The position numbers were made by a program, and so were the translations under genes. From Paenibacillus sp. (GTDB lineage: Bacteria; Bacillota; Bacilli; Paenibacillales; Paenibacillaceae), in assembly GCA_031254035.1 (NCBI GenBank), contig JAIRVF010000055.1:1-64000 (forward strand): a stretch of 64,000 nucleotides of DNA. Reading direction: 5' to 3'. Within the stretch, counting starts at the first letter, position 1, and each line of letters begins with the position of its first letter. This document shows positions 18,501 through 28,587 of the stretch, one piece after another. The notes below the pieces were generated by a model. That model worked only from the letters and a program-made list of their open reading frames with translations. It was not told the origin of the DNA and did no database searches.

Positions 18501-20110
18501 CGGATTGCATCGATCGGTGGATTTGTCACCTGTGCGAACATTTGCTTGAAGTAGTTGTACAAGCGCTGAGGCTTGTCGGACAGCACGGCGAGCGGGGCAT
18601 CGTAGCCCATCGAAGCAAGTGCTTCCATACCGGTCTTGGCCATCGGCTCCAGCACCTTGCGCAGGTCTTCGAACGTGTAGCCGAAAGCCAACTGCAGCTG
18701 TGTCACATTGTCATGCTTTGGATTCGGAAGTTCCGGCGCATCCGGAAGCTCCTCCAGGTTGATTAGATGTTCGTCAAGCCACTGGCGGTATGGCCGCTCG
18801 GAGGCTATTTGCGCTTTGACTTCCTCGTCGGAAATAATACGCCCTTCTTTGGTGTCGACAAGCAGCATTCGGCCTGGACGCAAACGGTCCTTGTAAAGCA
18901 CATTTTCCGGAGCAATGTCGAGAACCCCAGCTTCGGAAGACAAGACAATCAGATCATCCTTCGTCACGTAGTAACGCGAAGGTCTGAGCCCGTTGCGGTC
19001 AAGAATCGCCCCGATTTGCACGCCGTCCGTAAACGCCATCGCGGCAGGGCCGTCCCATGGCTCCATGAGGGTGCTGTGGTATTCATAAAATGCTTTTTTG
19101 GTTTCATCCATGCTTTCGTGGTTGTTCCAAGGCTCAGGTACCATCATCATCGCCACATGCGGCAGGGAACGCCCGCTCAAATACAAAAATTCAAAAGTAT
19201 TGTCAAACATCGCGGTATCCGAACCGTCCGGATTGATTACCGGTTTCACTTTGTCCAAATCTTCGCCAAAAACATCGCTCTTAAACAGCGACTGGCGGGC
19301 ATGCATCCAATTCACATTGCCGCGCAGCGTATTGATCTCACCGTTGTGGATCATGAAGCGATATGGATGCGCGCGCTCCCAACTCGGGAAGGTGTTCGTG
19401 CTGAAACGGGAATGAACGAGCGCGATCGCGGTTTCTACCATTTCGTTTTGCAGATCAAGATAAAACTGTCCGACCTGAACGGTCGTCAACATGCCTTTAT
19501 ATACGATTTTCCGGCAGGATAAGCTGGAAATATAGAAGGAATCCCCTTCAGGTGTTCCGCTATAACGGATTGCCAACTCAGCGCGTCTGCGGATGATATA
19601 TAGCTTGCGTTCAAAATCCAGGTCTTCGATCAGGTCGCTGCTGCGACCGATTAAGACTTGGCGTACGAGCGGCTTAGCCTCTTTTGCCGACTTGCCCAGC
19701 ATTTCATCATAAGTCGGAACGTCACGGAAGCCGAGGAAGGTTTGCCCTTCTTCCTTAATAATCTGAATCAGCTGGCTCTCATGAGCCTCACGAACGGCCT
19801 CAACATGGGAAAGAAACAGCATGCCAACTCCGTATTGTCCGGGCTCCGGAAGTTCAAAACCGAGTCTTTGCGCTTCTACGGCAAAAAAATGATGCGGAAT
19901 TTGCAGCATAATACCGGCTCCATCACCGGAATTAGGTTCGCTGCCCTGGCCGCCGCGATGCTCCATATTTTCCAGCATTGTCAGCGCCTGGCTGACAATT
20001 TCGTGGGAAACCCTGCCCTTGATATGAGCGACAAACCCCATGCCGCAGGCATCTTTTTCGAACTGCGGATCATAAAGTCCCTGTTTAGGGGGAAGTACCG
20101 TATGTCTCAT
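15512..20110 (-). CDS. gltB: Glutamate synthase, large subunit
   Basis: 1,532 residues, the usual size. The start at 20110 follows an AAAGG site; the open frame extends to 20194. The amidotransferase nucleophile is Cys22 in KDACGMGFV, so residues 1-21 are the propeptide removed on maturation. The central and FMN-binding domains contain [10 protein letters not shown] and [14 protein letters not shown], the 3Fe-4S ligands lie in [15 protein letters not shown], and a C-terminal beta-helix (GxxGG repeats) closes the protein. It converts glutamine and 2-oxoglutarate to two glutamates. The small subunit gltD is not in the window. Confidence 0.97.
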   Translation of the reverse strand: MRHTVLPPKQGLYDPQFEKDACGMGFVAHIKGRVSHEIVSQALTMLENMEHRGGQGSEPNSGDGAGIMLQIPHHFFAVEAQRLGFELPEPGQYGVGMLFLSHVEAVREAHESQLIQIIKEEGQTFLGFRDVPTYDEMLGKSAKEAKPLVRQVLIGRSSDLIEDLDFERKLYIIRRRAELAIRYSGTPEGDSFYISSLSCRKIVYKGMLTTVQVGQFYLDLQNEMVETAIALVHSRFSTNTFPSWERAHPYRFMIHNGEINTLRGNVNWMHARQSLFKSDVFGEDLDKVKPVINPDGSDTAMFDNTFEFLYLSGRSLPHVAMMMVPEPWNNHESMDETKKAFYEYHSTLMEPWDGPAAMAFTDGVQIGAILDRNGLRPSRYYVTKDDLIVLSSEAGVLDIAPENVLYKDRLRPGRMLLVDTKEGRIISDEEVKAQIASERPYRQWLDEHLINLEELPDAPELPNPKHDNVTQLQLAFGYTFEDLRKVLEPMAKTGMEALASMGYDAPLAVLSDKPQRLYNYFKQMFAQVTNPPIDAIREEIITSTGTSIGPERNLLNPEPESCRQIRLDTPILSNEDFAKIRHVHRPGFKSMTIPIFYTAADGVEGLRQALDGLCEAADRVIGKGHNILILSDRGMDRENAAVPALLAVSCLHHHLIRQSTRTKVSILLESGEPREVHHYALLLGCGVSAVNPYLAFETLDDMIRQGLLRGVTHEKAVKNYIKAATKSVVKILSKMGISTIQSYRGAQIFEAVGLKEEFVEKYFTNTPSRIGGIGLEEVAAEALAHHNRAFTDKDGNDKVLDSGGEYQWRRDGEEHLFNPQTIHLLQQAVRTDDYNIYKKYAKLVQGENEQKMTIRSLLKLKPTGPAVPLEEVEPIESIMRRFKTGAMSFGSISKEAHESLAIAMNRIGGKSNTGEGGEDPARYIPDANGDSRRSAIKQVASGRFGVTSGYLVNADEIQIKMAQGAKPGEGGQLPGRKVYPWVAEVRGSTPGVGLISPPPHHDIYSIEDLAELIYDLKNANPRANINVKLVSEVGVGTIAAGVAKGRADIILVSGYDGGTGASPQSSIRHAGMPWELGLAETHQTLILNNLRDRVVLETDGKMLNGRDLAVAALLGAEEYGFSTAPLIALGCIMMRVCQMDTCPVGVATQNPELRKHFMGDPAHVVNFMKFVAEDLRELMAELGFRTAQEMIGRTDCLDAEVANNHWKQQGIDLSLLLYTPEIPEGSTRFNSKTQNHGLEETLDMRQLLALAAPALETGAAVQGTLPITNVDRAVGTILGSEVTRKYGAAGLPEDTISLTFTGTAGQSFGAFVPKGMTLTVVGDANDYTGKGLSGGKLIVKPSERSTFKAEENIIIGNTAFYGATSGEAYINGIAGERFAVRNSGVSIVVEGVGDHGCEYMTGGRVVVLGGTGRNFAAGMSGGIAYVFDPENIFIQRCNLEMVLLERVEEAEEAEDLKQLVQKHVSYTRSAIGQKVLADWGQNLSRFVRVIPKDYKRMTQHIRKVQEKGLTGEVALMAAFEANMRELARSGSQ

Positions 20111-20474
20111 AGAAAACAACCTTTCTCTCTTCAGAATAAAATAAAACGACCTTAAATTCGGGTACAGCAAACACAACCATGACGAGAAGATCATTGGCTA
20201 CAAGAACAAAACAGTGACAATAATTGGGGAATGGGGTACACGTACAACGGCGGACAAGCTTGTTGCTATTGGGGGAAAGGTTATTGATGTTTAACTTTGA
20301 TATTTATTCATCAAGAATTGGTTTTTTTATTTTATCACTGCCCTTTAACCTGCGCAATTTAAAGTTTTTATGGTCACGATAAACATTTTTTTGCACTGCC
20401 GCAATAAAGGTAACTCTAACTAAATAGTACGAAATGCGAATAATTATTCTCTTTAACAGAAAAATCCGCCATAT
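20111..20474. other. Gap between gltB and the YhgE gene, no gene seen
   Basis: This holds the gltB leader and promoter region. It is AT-rich with a G-rich patch near 20265-20280. I see no convincing reading frame, and no gltC-type regulator is divergent from gltB. Confidence 0.5.
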
Positions 20475-20523
20475 AAAAAGAGGTTACCCCGAAGCCGGAA
20501 CGGCTTGGGATAACCCCTTTTTT
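20475..20523 (-). terminator. Terminator of the YhgE/Pip gene
   Basis: GGTTACCCCGAAGCC pairs with GGCTTGGGATAACC around a short loop, with six T on the plus strand and A/T on both sides. Confidence 0.75.
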
Positions 20524-20536
20524 ACGTTTGAATCTA

Positions 20537-22891
20537 TTACGCAGTTATGGAAGACGTTTCTTCTTGATCGAGAATGTTCTTGTGTGACTTCATCAAGAAG
20601 TAAACGAGCGTCAGGCCGAGGAATACGATACCTACAACGCCAAGTACTGCGACTTGCTGCCACATTATGCTGAAATCTCCGGTTGATACAACCGCTTTGT
20701 AACCTTTGACACTGTATGTCATTGGCAGCAACGGGTTCAGAGTCTTCATCCAGTCTGGAATCAGTTCCAGTGGGAATGTGCCTGCACTAGTTGTCAATTG
20801 GAAGATCAGCATTACGATGGCGACGAAGCGTCCAGGCTGATCCAGCCAAGTAACGATTGCTTGAATCATGAACATAAAGGACAAACTTGTAATGAATGTA
20901 AAGAGATAGAACAACGGAACGCTTTGTACTTCAAGTTTCAATCCATACAGAATGACGATTGCGGCCAGCAAGGATTGCAGCACACCCATCAATGTGAAGG
21001 AAAGCGTCCGGCTGAAGAACCGGTTAAAGCCTGATGCTCCAAGAACGGCAGAATCTCTCATCGGAATCACGATCGTGGAGATCAGTGCACCTACAAACAG
21101 ACCAAGCGACAAGAAGTATGGCGAGAAGCCTGTTCCGTAGTTCGGAACTTTCGTATATTTCTTTTCTTCAATTTTTACAGGATCGGCAAACATTTTGAAA
21201 TTATCATCGTTTGCATCAACTTCTCCGGATTTCTTAGCTGCATCATTCAGTTTAGTTGCAAGCTCTCCGGATCCGTCCTTCAGCTTGCCAATACCTTCAT
21301 GCAATTGACCGGCACCGTCATCAAGCTGTTTAGAACCGTCAGCAAGGGTGGATACACCGCTGCCCAATTGGTTCATGCCGCCTGCCAGTATACCGGAACC
21401 TTCCGCAAGCTGTCCGGCACCGCTAGCCAGCTGCTGGCTGCCATTCGCTGCTTCGGACAGTTTCGTACCAAACAGCTTCATTCCGCCTTCAAGTGTAGTA
21501 TGTCCTGCTTCAAGCTGGTTTGCGCCTTGCAGAAGCTGCTTTTGTCCTTGATGCAACTGATCCACGGCTGCTGCCAGCTGCCCTGCCCCGTCGCTGAGCT
21601 TATCTGCACCGCCGGATAGCTGCTGCACTCCGCCATACAGGGTTGCTGCGCCGCCGGATAGCTGCTGCTGGGATTTATGCAGCTGCTCGGCTCCTTGAGA
21701 AAGCTGCTGTTGACCTTGGTTTAATTGCTCGCTGCCTTTGGCCACAGCCTGGCTCGCAGCAATCAGTTTTTGAACGGCTGGGTTCTTGGCAAGTTCAGGG
21801 CTTGCTTGGGCCAGCTGCTGCAAACCTTGAGCTACCCCTTTCGCGCCTTCTGCAACCTGGGCACTACCAGCTTCGGCGGCTTTCATGTTTTCAGCCAGCT
21901 TCGCGCTGCCTGCTTCCGATTGCTTCAAACCATCATTCAATTTGCCGCTACCATCCAGGGTTTGCCCCAAACCGGCTTTCAGCTGACCACTGCCATCAAC
22001 AGCGATTTGCAATCCCGCTTTCAGTTGCGCGCTGCCTGCTTCGGTTTGCGTCAATCCGCCTTTTAACTGTTTGGAACCTTGATGTGCGGATACAACACCA
22101 TCTTCAAGCTGCTTGTGAGCCGCATTCAGTTGATTCAAACCGCTGGAAAGGGACTGGGTACCTTCCTTCAAGGTCAGAGCGCCTTTTTGCAAGTCCCCTG
22201 CACCATTTGAGAGCGGCTTGATACCGTCTTGCAGCTTCACTGTTCCTTCAACCATTTTCGCCAAATTTTCTTTCAGCTTGGCAGCACCATCATCGAGCTT
22301 CACCACGCCGTCCGAAATTTCAGTTGCGCCGTCGCCCGCTTTGCCAAGCCCGTCGGAAACAGTTTGGATCTGATCGAACAACGCCTTGGAGTAGGCTTCA
22401 GTTACCTTCTCGGAAACTTTTGTGCGAATTTCTTTGATCGCCGTGCCGCCGATTTGGGAAGCCAGGAAGTTATAACCTTCATTCGGCTCGAAGATAATAT
22501 CGGAAGGTTGTGGATGTTCATCCAAAACCGTTGCGGCTTTGGTAGAGAAGTCCTCAGGAATAACGATCGTCATGTAATAATGGCTATCGGCCATTCCCTT
22601 ATCCGCTTCCTCGCGGCTTACAAATTCCCACTTGAAACCATCGTTATTCTTCAATTCATCAACTAAATCATCGCCTACTTTCAGCGATTTGTCTCCATAT
22701 TCAGCACCGGTATCCTGATTGACAACTGCTACCGGGATTTGATCCATTTTACCGTAAGGATCCCAGAACGCCCCCAGAAACAACCCGGCATACATGACGG
22801 GAATACAGAGTACGGCCACCATAGAGATGAGCAGCTTCCGGTTGCGGAGCGTAGCAGCCATATCTTTTGCAAATACAGATAATGACCTCAT
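20537..22891 (-). CDS. YhgE/Pip family membrane protein with long repeat region
   Basis: 784 residues. One membrane segment at about 20-40 and five at the C-terminus (about 605-770), the ABC-2-like arrangement of YhgE/Pip (phage infection protein) family. Between about 195 and 560 lies a long region of short repeats with the theme QLxxGxxxL (for example GAGQLAEGSG), likely an extended coiled structure outside the cell. Function in the cell is unclear; Pip relatives act as phage receptors in Lactococcus and related proteins occur in type VII secretion loci. A TetR gene lies upstream. Confidence 0.88.
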   Translation of the reverse strand: MRSLSVFAKDMAATLRNRKLLISMVAVLCIPVMYAGLFLGAFWDPYGKMDQIPVAVVNQDTGAEYGDKSLKVGDDLVDELKNNDGFKWEFVSREEADKGMADSHYYMTIVIPEDFSTKAATVLDEHPQPSDIIFEPNEGYNFLASQIGGTAIKEIRTKVSEKVTEAYSKALFDQIQTVSDGLGKAGDGATEISDGVVKLDDGAAKLKENLAKMVEGTVKLQDGIKPLSNGAGDLQKGALTLKEGTQSLSSGLNQLNAAHKQLEDGVVSAHQGSKQLKGGLTQTEAGSAQLKAGLQIAVDGSGQLKAGLGQTLDGSGKLNDGLKQSEAGSAKLAENMKAAEAGSAQVAEGAKGVAQGLQQLAQASPELAKNPAVQKLIAASQAVAKGSEQLNQGQQQLSQGAEQLHKSQQQLSGGAATLYGGVQQLSGGADKLSDGAGQLAAAVDQLHQGQKQLLQGANQLEAGHTTLEGGMKLFGTKLSEAANGSQQLASGAGQLAEGSGILAGGMNQLGSGVSTLADGSKQLDDGAGQLHEGIGKLKDGSGELATKLNDAAKKSGEVDANDDNFKMFADPVKIEEKKYTKVPNYGTGFSPYFLSLGLFVGALISTIVIPMRDSAVLGASGFNRFFSRTLSFTLMGVLQSLLAAIVILYGLKLEVQSVPLFYLFTFITSLSFMFMIQAIVTWLDQPGRFVAIVMLIFQLTTSAGTFPLELIPDWMKTLNPLLPMTYSVKGYKAVVSTGDFSIMWQQVAVLGVVGIVFLGLTLVYFLMKSHKNILDQEETSSITA

Positions 22892-22933
22892 AATTAGTTT
22901 CTCTCCTTATTTCTCTATTTTTCGATAAAACTC

Positions 22934-22960
22934 ATTGACCGTTTTTACCAATTAGTCAAT
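22934..22960. promoter_or_regulatory. Candidate TetR operator in front of the YhgE gene
   Basis: ATTGAC and GTCAAT form an inverted repeat over 27 bp. It starts 43 nt upstream of the YhgE start. A related TGACC/GGTCA repeat precedes the TetR gene. Confidence 0.45.
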
Positions 22961-23036
22961 AGAGGGCCGATAAAAACTTCCTTTCTCGGCCGCCTGCTGA
23001 AAAGGCTGCACGTACTTGGAAGCGCGTTCTACCCCA

Positions 23037-23639
23037 TTATGTTGATACTGTGCTACTACAGGAGGAATCCGCAAGACCATCTGACAAAAACAACCTAAAA
23101 TAATGATGAATTTCTTCCTTGCCGAGAGGCTCCCGAATCTGGTTAAAATCGGATGTTAATGCAATGTACAGCTTTAACATGACAATCGCAACCACTTGCG
23201 GATCACAAGGCTTAGTTTCTCCATGATCCCGTGCAAAAGCAATCTCTCGTTCCAAATAATCCAAGATTACGCGCTCCAGCTTGGCGAGCCCTTCCCTTGC
23301 CTTGGGCGTTCCCACATCCCTAACTTCCTGGGACAACTTGATGAACAGATCTTGATCATCCCTGAATTCAAGCAAAGCATCCAGAACCCGATACAAGTTC
23401 TCAAAAAACGTGTGCTTGCGCATAATCGTGCTCTCGGCCAGTTCCTTCATCTCCAATATGACGCTGTATAAAATTTCATCAAACAGCTCTTCCTTATTGG
23501 TGAAAAATGTATAAATGGTCCCCTTGCCCACGTTTGCGATTTTTGCCACCTGATCCATCGTCGTCGCCTTATATCCAAACAGGGCAAATGACTGCGCTGC
23601 TGCTTGAAGGATTTGCTTTCGACGATCCACCGCAGGCAT
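23037..23639 (-). CDS. TetR/AcrR family regulator
   Basis: 200 residues. N-terminal helix-turn-helix (KQILQAAAQSFALFGYKA, MDQVAKIANVGKGTIYTFF), then a helical ligand domain resembling the YhgD/FadR-like group. In B. subtilis a TetR gene (yhgD) also adjoins yhgE, so conserved pairing supports control of the downstream YhgE gene. It is upstream of and co-directional with YhgE. Confidence 0.9.
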   Translation of the reverse strand: MPAVDRRKQILQAAAQSFALFGYKATTMDQVAKIANVGKGTIYTFFTNKEELFDEILYSVILEMKELAESTIMRKHTFFENLYRVLDALLEFRDDQDLFIKLSQEVRDVGTPKAREGLAKLERVILDYLEREIAFARDHGETKPCDPQVVAIVMLKLYIALTSDFNQIREPLGKEEIHHYFRLFLSDGLADSSCSSTVST

Positions 23640-23689
23640 ATCCTTCCTCCTCCTTTCTTCCGGATGATGAACATCAGATTACTGATTGA

Positions 23690-23712
23690 TGACCAGATTC
23701 CCAATCCGGTCA
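23690..23712. promoter_or_regulatory. Candidate TetR operator in front of its own gene
   Basis: TGACCAG and CCGGTCA form an inverted repeat with one mismatch and a 9-nt spacer, 50 nt upstream of the TetR start. A further GGTCA lies next to it. Confidence 0.45.
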
Positions 23713-23878
23713 GTCGGTCAATTCATACTTTAACACTTTCTTTATCCGCTGGCAACCCCAAACGGGAAATTTTTTCATAAATATTTCTTTCATTTTCATA
23801 AGCTTGTTTCAAGTTATTTGAAATGACATCCGTTTATGGATTTTTACCATCTCCTCCTGTAAGATAGAGGAAGGAAAA

Positions 23879-25036
23879 GTGGGTGAAAACATGCGGAAAA
23901 AGAGAGTGCTGCTGCTCTCCGAAGGTTTCGGAACAGGCCATACGCAAGCAGCGTACGCGCTAGCGGCCGGAATGAAGAAGCTAGATCCGGATCTGCAATG
24001 CCGAGTTATCGAGCTCGGTAAATTTTTGAACCCGACGATGGGTCCCTTAATTCTGTCGGCATACCGTAAAACGGTTAGCAGCAGTCCCAAACTCGTCGGA
24101 ATGCTCTACCGCAAGCAATACGATAAGTCGCTCAACCGACTGACCAAGCTTGCCTTGCACCGGATTTTTTACACACATACGGCTCAGGTCATACAGCAGC
24201 TTAAACCGGATCTGATCATATGTACACATCCTTTTCCCAATGCTGTGATCTCACGTCTCAAACGTAAGGGACTCAATGTGTCGCTTATTACGCTGATTAC
24301 GGATTATGACGTTCATGGTACTTGGGTGAATAAGGAAGTTACCCAATATCTAGTCTCCACACCTCGGGTCAAAAACCTGCTGCTCCGCCGTAACGTCCCG
24401 GCGGCATCCATACAAGTCACCGGCATACCGGTCCATCCGAACTTCTGGGAAGGAGCCGACAAGGAGCAGCTGGTGAAGGATCTCGGTCTAAAACGTATGC
24501 CGACGGTTCTGATCATGAGCGGAGGATGGGGGGTTTCTTTCAACAAAGAAATCGTAAATCTGCTGATATCCTGGGCGGATCAGATCCAATTGATTTTTTG
24601 CACAGGCAGCAACGAAAAGCTTCTGCAAAAGATGAAAAGCAGTCCGGCCTTCAACCATCCCCATATTCACCTGCTCGGATATACGAAGCAAATTGATAAA
24701 TGGATGGATGTATCCGATTTGCTCATTACGAAACCTGGGGGCATGACCTGTACAGAAGGAATGGCCAAAGGAATCCCGATGCTGTTTTATGGTGTGATTC
24801 CCGGCCAGGAAGAAGAAAACAGCCAATATTTCGTGGAGCTGGGAAGCGCAGAGATGATCCATTCCCCATCTGTATTGCACCGCTGGCATCATCGATTGTT
24901 ATATGAATACAAGCAGGTGGAAAGCAGCAGGGTAAACTCTTTCATGAGCACGGAACCTGAAAAAGAGCCGTTTTACTGTGCTCAGCAGGTCCTTGAATTA
25001 TTGCGACAGGAAACACTATCCAGCAGCGGGCTCTAA
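23879..25036 (+). CDS. UgtP/MGDG-synthase-like glycosyltransferase (GT28)
   Basis: 385 residues. LLLSEGFGTGHTQAAYALA at the N-terminus and GGWGVSF, ITKPGGMTCTEGMAKGIPM in the C-terminal half are the acceptor and nucleotide-sugar sites of the MGDG synthase/UgtP family. Such enzymes put glucose on diacylglycerol to make glycolipid anchors for lipoteichoic acid. The GTG at 23879 has GAGGAAGG 4 nt upstream; ATG at 23891 is the alternative. A hairpin follows the stop. Confidence 0.85.
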   Translation: MGENMRKKRVLLLSEGFGTGHTQAAYALAAGMKKLDPDLQCRVIELGKFLNPTMGPLILSAYRKTVSSSPKLVGMLYRKQYDKSLNRLTKLALHRIFYTHTAQVIQQLKPDLIICTHPFPNAVISRLKRKGLNVSLITLITDYDVHGTWVNKEVTQYLVSTPRVKNLLLRRNVPAASIQVTGIPVHPNFWEGADKEQLVKDLGLKRMPTVLIMSGGWGVSFNKEIVNLLISWADQIQLIFCTGSNEKLLQKMKSSPAFNHPHIHLLGYTKQIDKWMDVSDLLITKPGGMTCTEGMAKGIPMLFYGVIPGQEEENSQYFVELGSAEMIHSPSVLHRWHHRLLYEYKQVESSRVNSFMSTEPEKEPFYCAQQVLELLRQETLSSSGL

Positions 25037-25079
25037 GTGCGAGGACCCCAAAAACATCTATCGACGTACTTTAAGAGAA

Positions 25080-25119
25080 AACAGCTTCCTCCTAATAACC
25101 TGGAGGAAGCTGTTTTTTT
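25080..25119. terminator. Bidirectional terminator with a stop codon in its loop
   Basis: ACAGCTTCCTCC pairs with GGAGGAAGCTGT, followed by seven T on the plus strand. The loop contains the TAG stop of the minus-strand gene 25092-25583. Confidence 0.8.
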
Positions 25120-25583
25120 ACGACACCGATAAGCCCTTTGCTCATCTCCATATTCCCGTTCTCATACAGATGACTACTGTAGAGTTGTTGTAGCCGGACT
25201 GCCCAGCGCGTCTCTCCGTTCACCGCACGCTCTAGAATATGCTGCAGCGGCGGATCCTGAGCAGCATCCAGCAGCCCGGCATATAGGTCGGCAGCATCTA
25301 ACGCATCGGTCATCGACGCCCTGAGTCCTGCCGCATAATCTTTGGGCGGCTCGACCTTGTTGAATACCGGATAACAGGCAGTCAGATGGTAATACAATCG
25401 CGTCCAGACCACAAGGCGTTCCTTCTGCTTGATTTCCACATATCTACTGAAGTGCATCCGGTGCTCCGGAGGCGCAAGCCCAAGAAGCCGCTGAGCATAG
25501 ATCATAGACCGGTATTCCGCCTGAATGACATGCTGCAGGTCATGAACAGCGATTGGACCGCTTCCGTTTGTCCGGTAATTCAT
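25092..25583 (-). CDS. Ferritin-like-fold protein, unknown function
   Basis: 163 residues, almost entirely helical by pattern (HDLQHVIQAEYRSMIYA, EIKQKERLVVWTRLYY, DALDAADLYAGLLDAA). Spaced Glu/His residues in four helices resemble ferritin-like or rubrerythrin-type domains found in Paenibacillus. Metal binding is not shown. It is convergent with the glycosyltransferase gene and shares its terminator. Confidence 0.6.
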   Translation of the reverse strand: MNYRTNGSGPIAVHDLQHVIQAEYRSMIYAQRLLGLAPPEHRMHFSRYVEIKQKERLVVWTRLYYHLTACYPVFNKVEPPKDYAAGLRASMTDALDAADLYAGLLDAAQDPPLQHILERAVNGETRWAVRLQQLYSSHLYENGNMEMSKGLIGVVKKQLPPGY

Positions 25584-25669
25584 CGGGCGCTCCTACCTTT
25601 CCTAAAGGCTAATTCCATCACAGTATATGCCCAGGATGCCAGTGGTGTTTATCAGGAGCCGAGACAAAA

Positions 25670-26353
25670 TCAAATTTCGAAGCTTTCTCCAGGCTGCAGT
25701 GGATACCCATCAATACCTTCTTGCCGGAGACGTTCACAGAACAAAACACCATCCTGTTTAATTACCGGGAATGTATTGTAGTGTACCGGAAGCACGTTAT
25801 CCGCTTGAAGCCATTTGGCCGCCAGCAGCGCATCATCAGGTCCCATCGTAAAAAAGTCTCCGATCGGCAGCGCCGCTGCATCAATCTCGTTCATCTCGCC
25901 AATCAGGCGCATATCGCCAAACAGGCCCGTGTCTCCAGCATGGAAAAAGGTTTTTCCGCCCATGGTCAGTAAAATGCCGCCGGGTTCTCCTGCGTAGACC
26001 ATAGTATCTCCTACCGACACGGATGAAGTGTGAAAGGCGAGCGTATATTTAACTTTGAAGCCGTCAAAAGAGTGGCTGCCGCCAATGTTCATGCCATAAG
26101 CATTCACGCCTTGGCTTTGGCAATATTCCGCCAATTCAAAAACAGCGATCACCGGACAGTCATTGGCCTTTGCAATTTCAATGCAATCTCCAAAATGATC
26201 ACTATGCCCATGCGTCAGCAATACAGCATCCACATGAATATCCTTTGCCGAGATTTCCGAAACTGGACTTTCCGACAGAAAAGGGTCAATGATGATTCTT
26301 TTTCCGCCTTCTTCTACAAGTACGCAAGAATGACCGTAATACGTAATTTTCAT
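25670..26353 (-). CDS. Metal-dependent hydrolase, UPF0173
   Basis: 227 residues, the usual length of this beta-lactamase-fold family. The metal site reads THGHSDHFGD (HxHxDH) with further ligands in HAGDTGLFGD and VHYNTFP. It starts MKITYYGHSCVLVE as in YtkL-like members. Substrate unknown. It is co-directional with the flanking genes and appears to be its own unit. Confidence 0.92.
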   Translation of the reverse strand: MKITYYGHSCVLVEEGGKRIIIDPFLSESPVSEISAKDIHVDAVLLTHGHSDHFGDCIEIAKANDCPVIAVFELAEYCQSQGVNAYGMNIGGSHSFDGFKVKYTLAFHTSSVSVGDTMVYAGEPGGILLTMGGKTFFHAGDTGLFGDMRLIGEMNEIDAAALPIGDFFTMGPDDALLAAKWLQADNVLPVHYNTFPVIKQDGVLFCERLRQEGIDGYPLQPGESFEI

Positions 26354-26446
26354 GAGCGTGGCACCCTCCTACAAATACGTTACACATCATATGATCCGGT
26401 ATCATTCATTTCTGAACTACCTATGCCTATCATATCCAATTGGGAT

Positions 26447-27307
26447 TTATTTGTAAAAGGAGTGACTCCCGATCCGCTTCACCAATGTCTGGGAATGATG
26501 CACTGTCAGATCATCCGCCAGTTTCAATGAAAGAAAATAACATGTCTCATCCGACACAGCTTTCTTGCCGTTCAGCGCTTCGTTGACAGCATGAATACAA
26601 TCCTGATTCGGCTTTACGCGATCAAACCGTCCGTTAGCCACAGGACTGAACTGATGTCTCTGGAAAATAACCTTTTTAATCGTACTGGGAAAATTGGCTG
26701 ACCGTAGGCGGTTCAAGACAACGTTCGCTACAGCGATTTTGCCTTGGTACGGTTCACCTTCTGCTTCTGCCATGACTATTCTTTGTAGCAGGAGCACATC
26801 ATCAGCGGATACATTGTACTGCCAAGTCGCTTTTGTCTGTTCTGATGGACTGAGCAGTTTGGTCCGGCTGAAGAATAATTTTTTAGGGGGAGTCAGCTGA
26901 GGATTCAGCTCATTCTGGTGAGAAGCCTCCACTTTTGCCGCCTTCGGTGTTGCGTAGAGCGGCGCGACCGCAAGCTTTGCTTCTGCCTGAGGCGGTTTCA
27001 CGAGAAACCTTTCAATCATAATAGAATTGGGTTTATTTTTCCATGGGTTATAACTATTTACATTTCGAAGTGACAGAGATAGCTTATAATGGGTTGGCGG
27101 TGCCGTATTTTTTTGTATTTGCTCCGACCTGACCACCGCGACCTTATGATTGCTCAGAGAAGTCGAGCCAAAGTTCAAATTCATGTTGCTTTTATTTTGC
27201 AATTTCTGGGCTTGTTCATTTTGAAGAAGCATACAAATTGCAGAGAAACACACCAGAATAACTCCGATCAATAAAGCCATCCAGCGGTTTTGTCTTAGAG
27301 TATACAT
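26447..27307 (-). CDS. SleB-type cell wall hydrolase with membrane anchor
   Basis: 286 residues from ATG 27307 (TAGGGGGA site); the open frame extends to 27466 but lacks a ribosome site there. One N-terminal membrane segment (WMALLIGVILVCFSAICML), a linker of about 150 residues, then the Hydrolase_2/SleB domain with VMAEAEGEPYQGKIAVANVV and FSPVANGRFDRVKPN. The Glu in AEAEGEPY is the probable catalytic residue. Such enzymes cut spore cortex or wall. It could act in germination or in vegetative wall turnover. Confidence 0.85.
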   Translation of the reverse strand: MYTLRQNRWMALLIGVILVCFSAICMLLQNEQAQKLQNKSNMNLNFGSTSLSNHKVAVVRSEQIQKNTAPPTHYKLSLSLRNVNSYNPWKNKPNSIMIERFLVKPPQAEAKLAVAPLYATPKAAKVEASHQNELNPQLTPPKKLFFSRTKLLSPSEQTKATWQYNVSADDVLLLQRIVMAEAEGEPYQGKIAVANVVLNRLRSANFPSTIKKVIFQRHQFSPVANGRFDRVKPNQDCIHAVNEALNGKKAVSDETCYFLSLKLADDLTVHHSQTLVKRIGSHSFYK

Positions 27308-27558
27308 ATTTTTCCCCCTACTATTCCGGCACATCCCTTTGTACGTAACCGAAAATAGGGGTTTTATAAACCCTAAAACATTTTCAGCAACTTGCTGCAT
27401 CCGCGAATAGAGAAAACAGAAAAACATGAGTACTTTGTTACAACACCAACAGCTTCGTGACGGCACAACGGTTCACAGGATACGGCTAAGGGAATAACAT
27501 TATTGTTTTATGTGCAGAAATTTTAATATGACTAAAAAAATACTCGAATCATTAAAAT

Positions 27559-28167
27559 CTACGAATCTTCCATTACGATGGAATCTAGTATCTCATACAT
27601 TGGGCGATCGTGCAAATGCGTGGAAAATAGTACAAATTCATTCATAGTCCACGTTGCCCCCATTTGTGCATGTCTCAAAACTGTTGTTTGCGGAAGAAGG
27701 GGCTGCAGCGAATCGAGTTGAAAAGGTTGATCTCCCGCGTATTTTCGGGCAATGGTGATATGCGGATGGTACGGCCTGGACTCTTTGACGAATCCGAATT
27801 CCTCCATCGCTTTGGTAACGGTTTCCTGCAATCGAACAAGCGTATCGTTGTAGTCAATTACTCCAGCCCACAATACCTGGGGCGAGGTCTTCACGCCAAA
27901 GATGCCGACTTTGTCAAAACCAAGCTCAAATGGTTGGAACTGGCTTGCGACAGACTGAAGCTTATTCGCGATTGCAGGCACGCGGTCAGGCTCCACATCT
28001 CCCAAGAACTGTATTGTAATATGATAATCTTCCCTGTGCGTCCATCTTTTGAAAGACAGCAGATGTTGGTTATCTTTTCTCCACTGCTCCAACGCTGATT
28101 TTAGTTGATCCGGTAATCTAACGGCAATAAACAGCCGAAGTGGCTGGTCCTTGATTGGCTTTTCCAT
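27559..28167 (-). CDS. thpR: RNA 2',3'-cyclic phosphodiesterase
   Basis: 202 residues from ATG 28167 (GAAGGGGG site). Two HxTx catalytic motifs are visible, HITIQFLG near residue 47 and HITIARK near 133, as in 2H phosphoesterases of the LigT/ThpR family. These open 2',3'-cyclic phosphates in RNA. The open frame reaches 28296 but the extra N-terminus is not protein-like. Confidence 0.88.
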   Translation of the reverse strand: MEKPIKDQPLRLFIAVRLPDQLKSALEQWRKDNQHLLSFKRWTHREDYHITIQFLGDVEPDRVPAIANKLQSVASQFQPFELGFDKVGIFGVKTSPQVLWAGVIDYNDTLVRLQETVTKAMEEFGFVKESRPYHPHITIARKYAGDQPFQLDSLQPLLPQTTVLRHAQMGATWTMNEFVLFSTHLHDRPMYEILDSIVMEDS

Positions 28168-28352
28168 GTAAATATTGCCCCCTTCTTCACCATTTCCTTC
28201 TATATAATACCCTAAAAAAACACCTTGAAAATTATCATATCCAAAAAGTACTTTTCCACTAAAAAAGTATTGGACAGACTGACCGCTGATGGACATCTTT
28301 CGTTGGCTTATCCCCCGGTTAACATTACCACTTCAGGTTTGAATCTGGTATC

Positions 28353-28544
28353 CTAAAAGTGCCTGTTCAAAAAGGTCGGTTTTCAGCACCGAGAAGGTTG
28401 AATGGAGCTAGGGACTGAGGAGCGGAGCGTACGTAGTGGGTACGTGAGTACCGGAAGGCCCGGCTGAATTCAAGATTCGATGTCGAGCCTACTTCCTGAT
28501 CCACTTCGTGATCAAAAGCGGACTTTTTGAACAACCCCTAAAAG
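28353..28544 (+). repeat. Dispersed repeat family B, copy 2 (full length)
   Basis: 192 bp bounded by CTAAAAG on both sides. The ends form inverted repeats (TGTTCAAAAAGGTCGG left; GCGGACTTTTTGAACA right). The middle holds GGAGCGGAGCGTACGTAGTG, and there is no reading frame. It matches 42717-42907 in inverted orientation along its whole length. It lies in the 420-bp gap before the dehydrogenase gene. Confidence 0.85.
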
Positions 28545-28587
28545 GAATTCGTATACGATATCTATCGCTGAATGAGGAGGCTATAAC

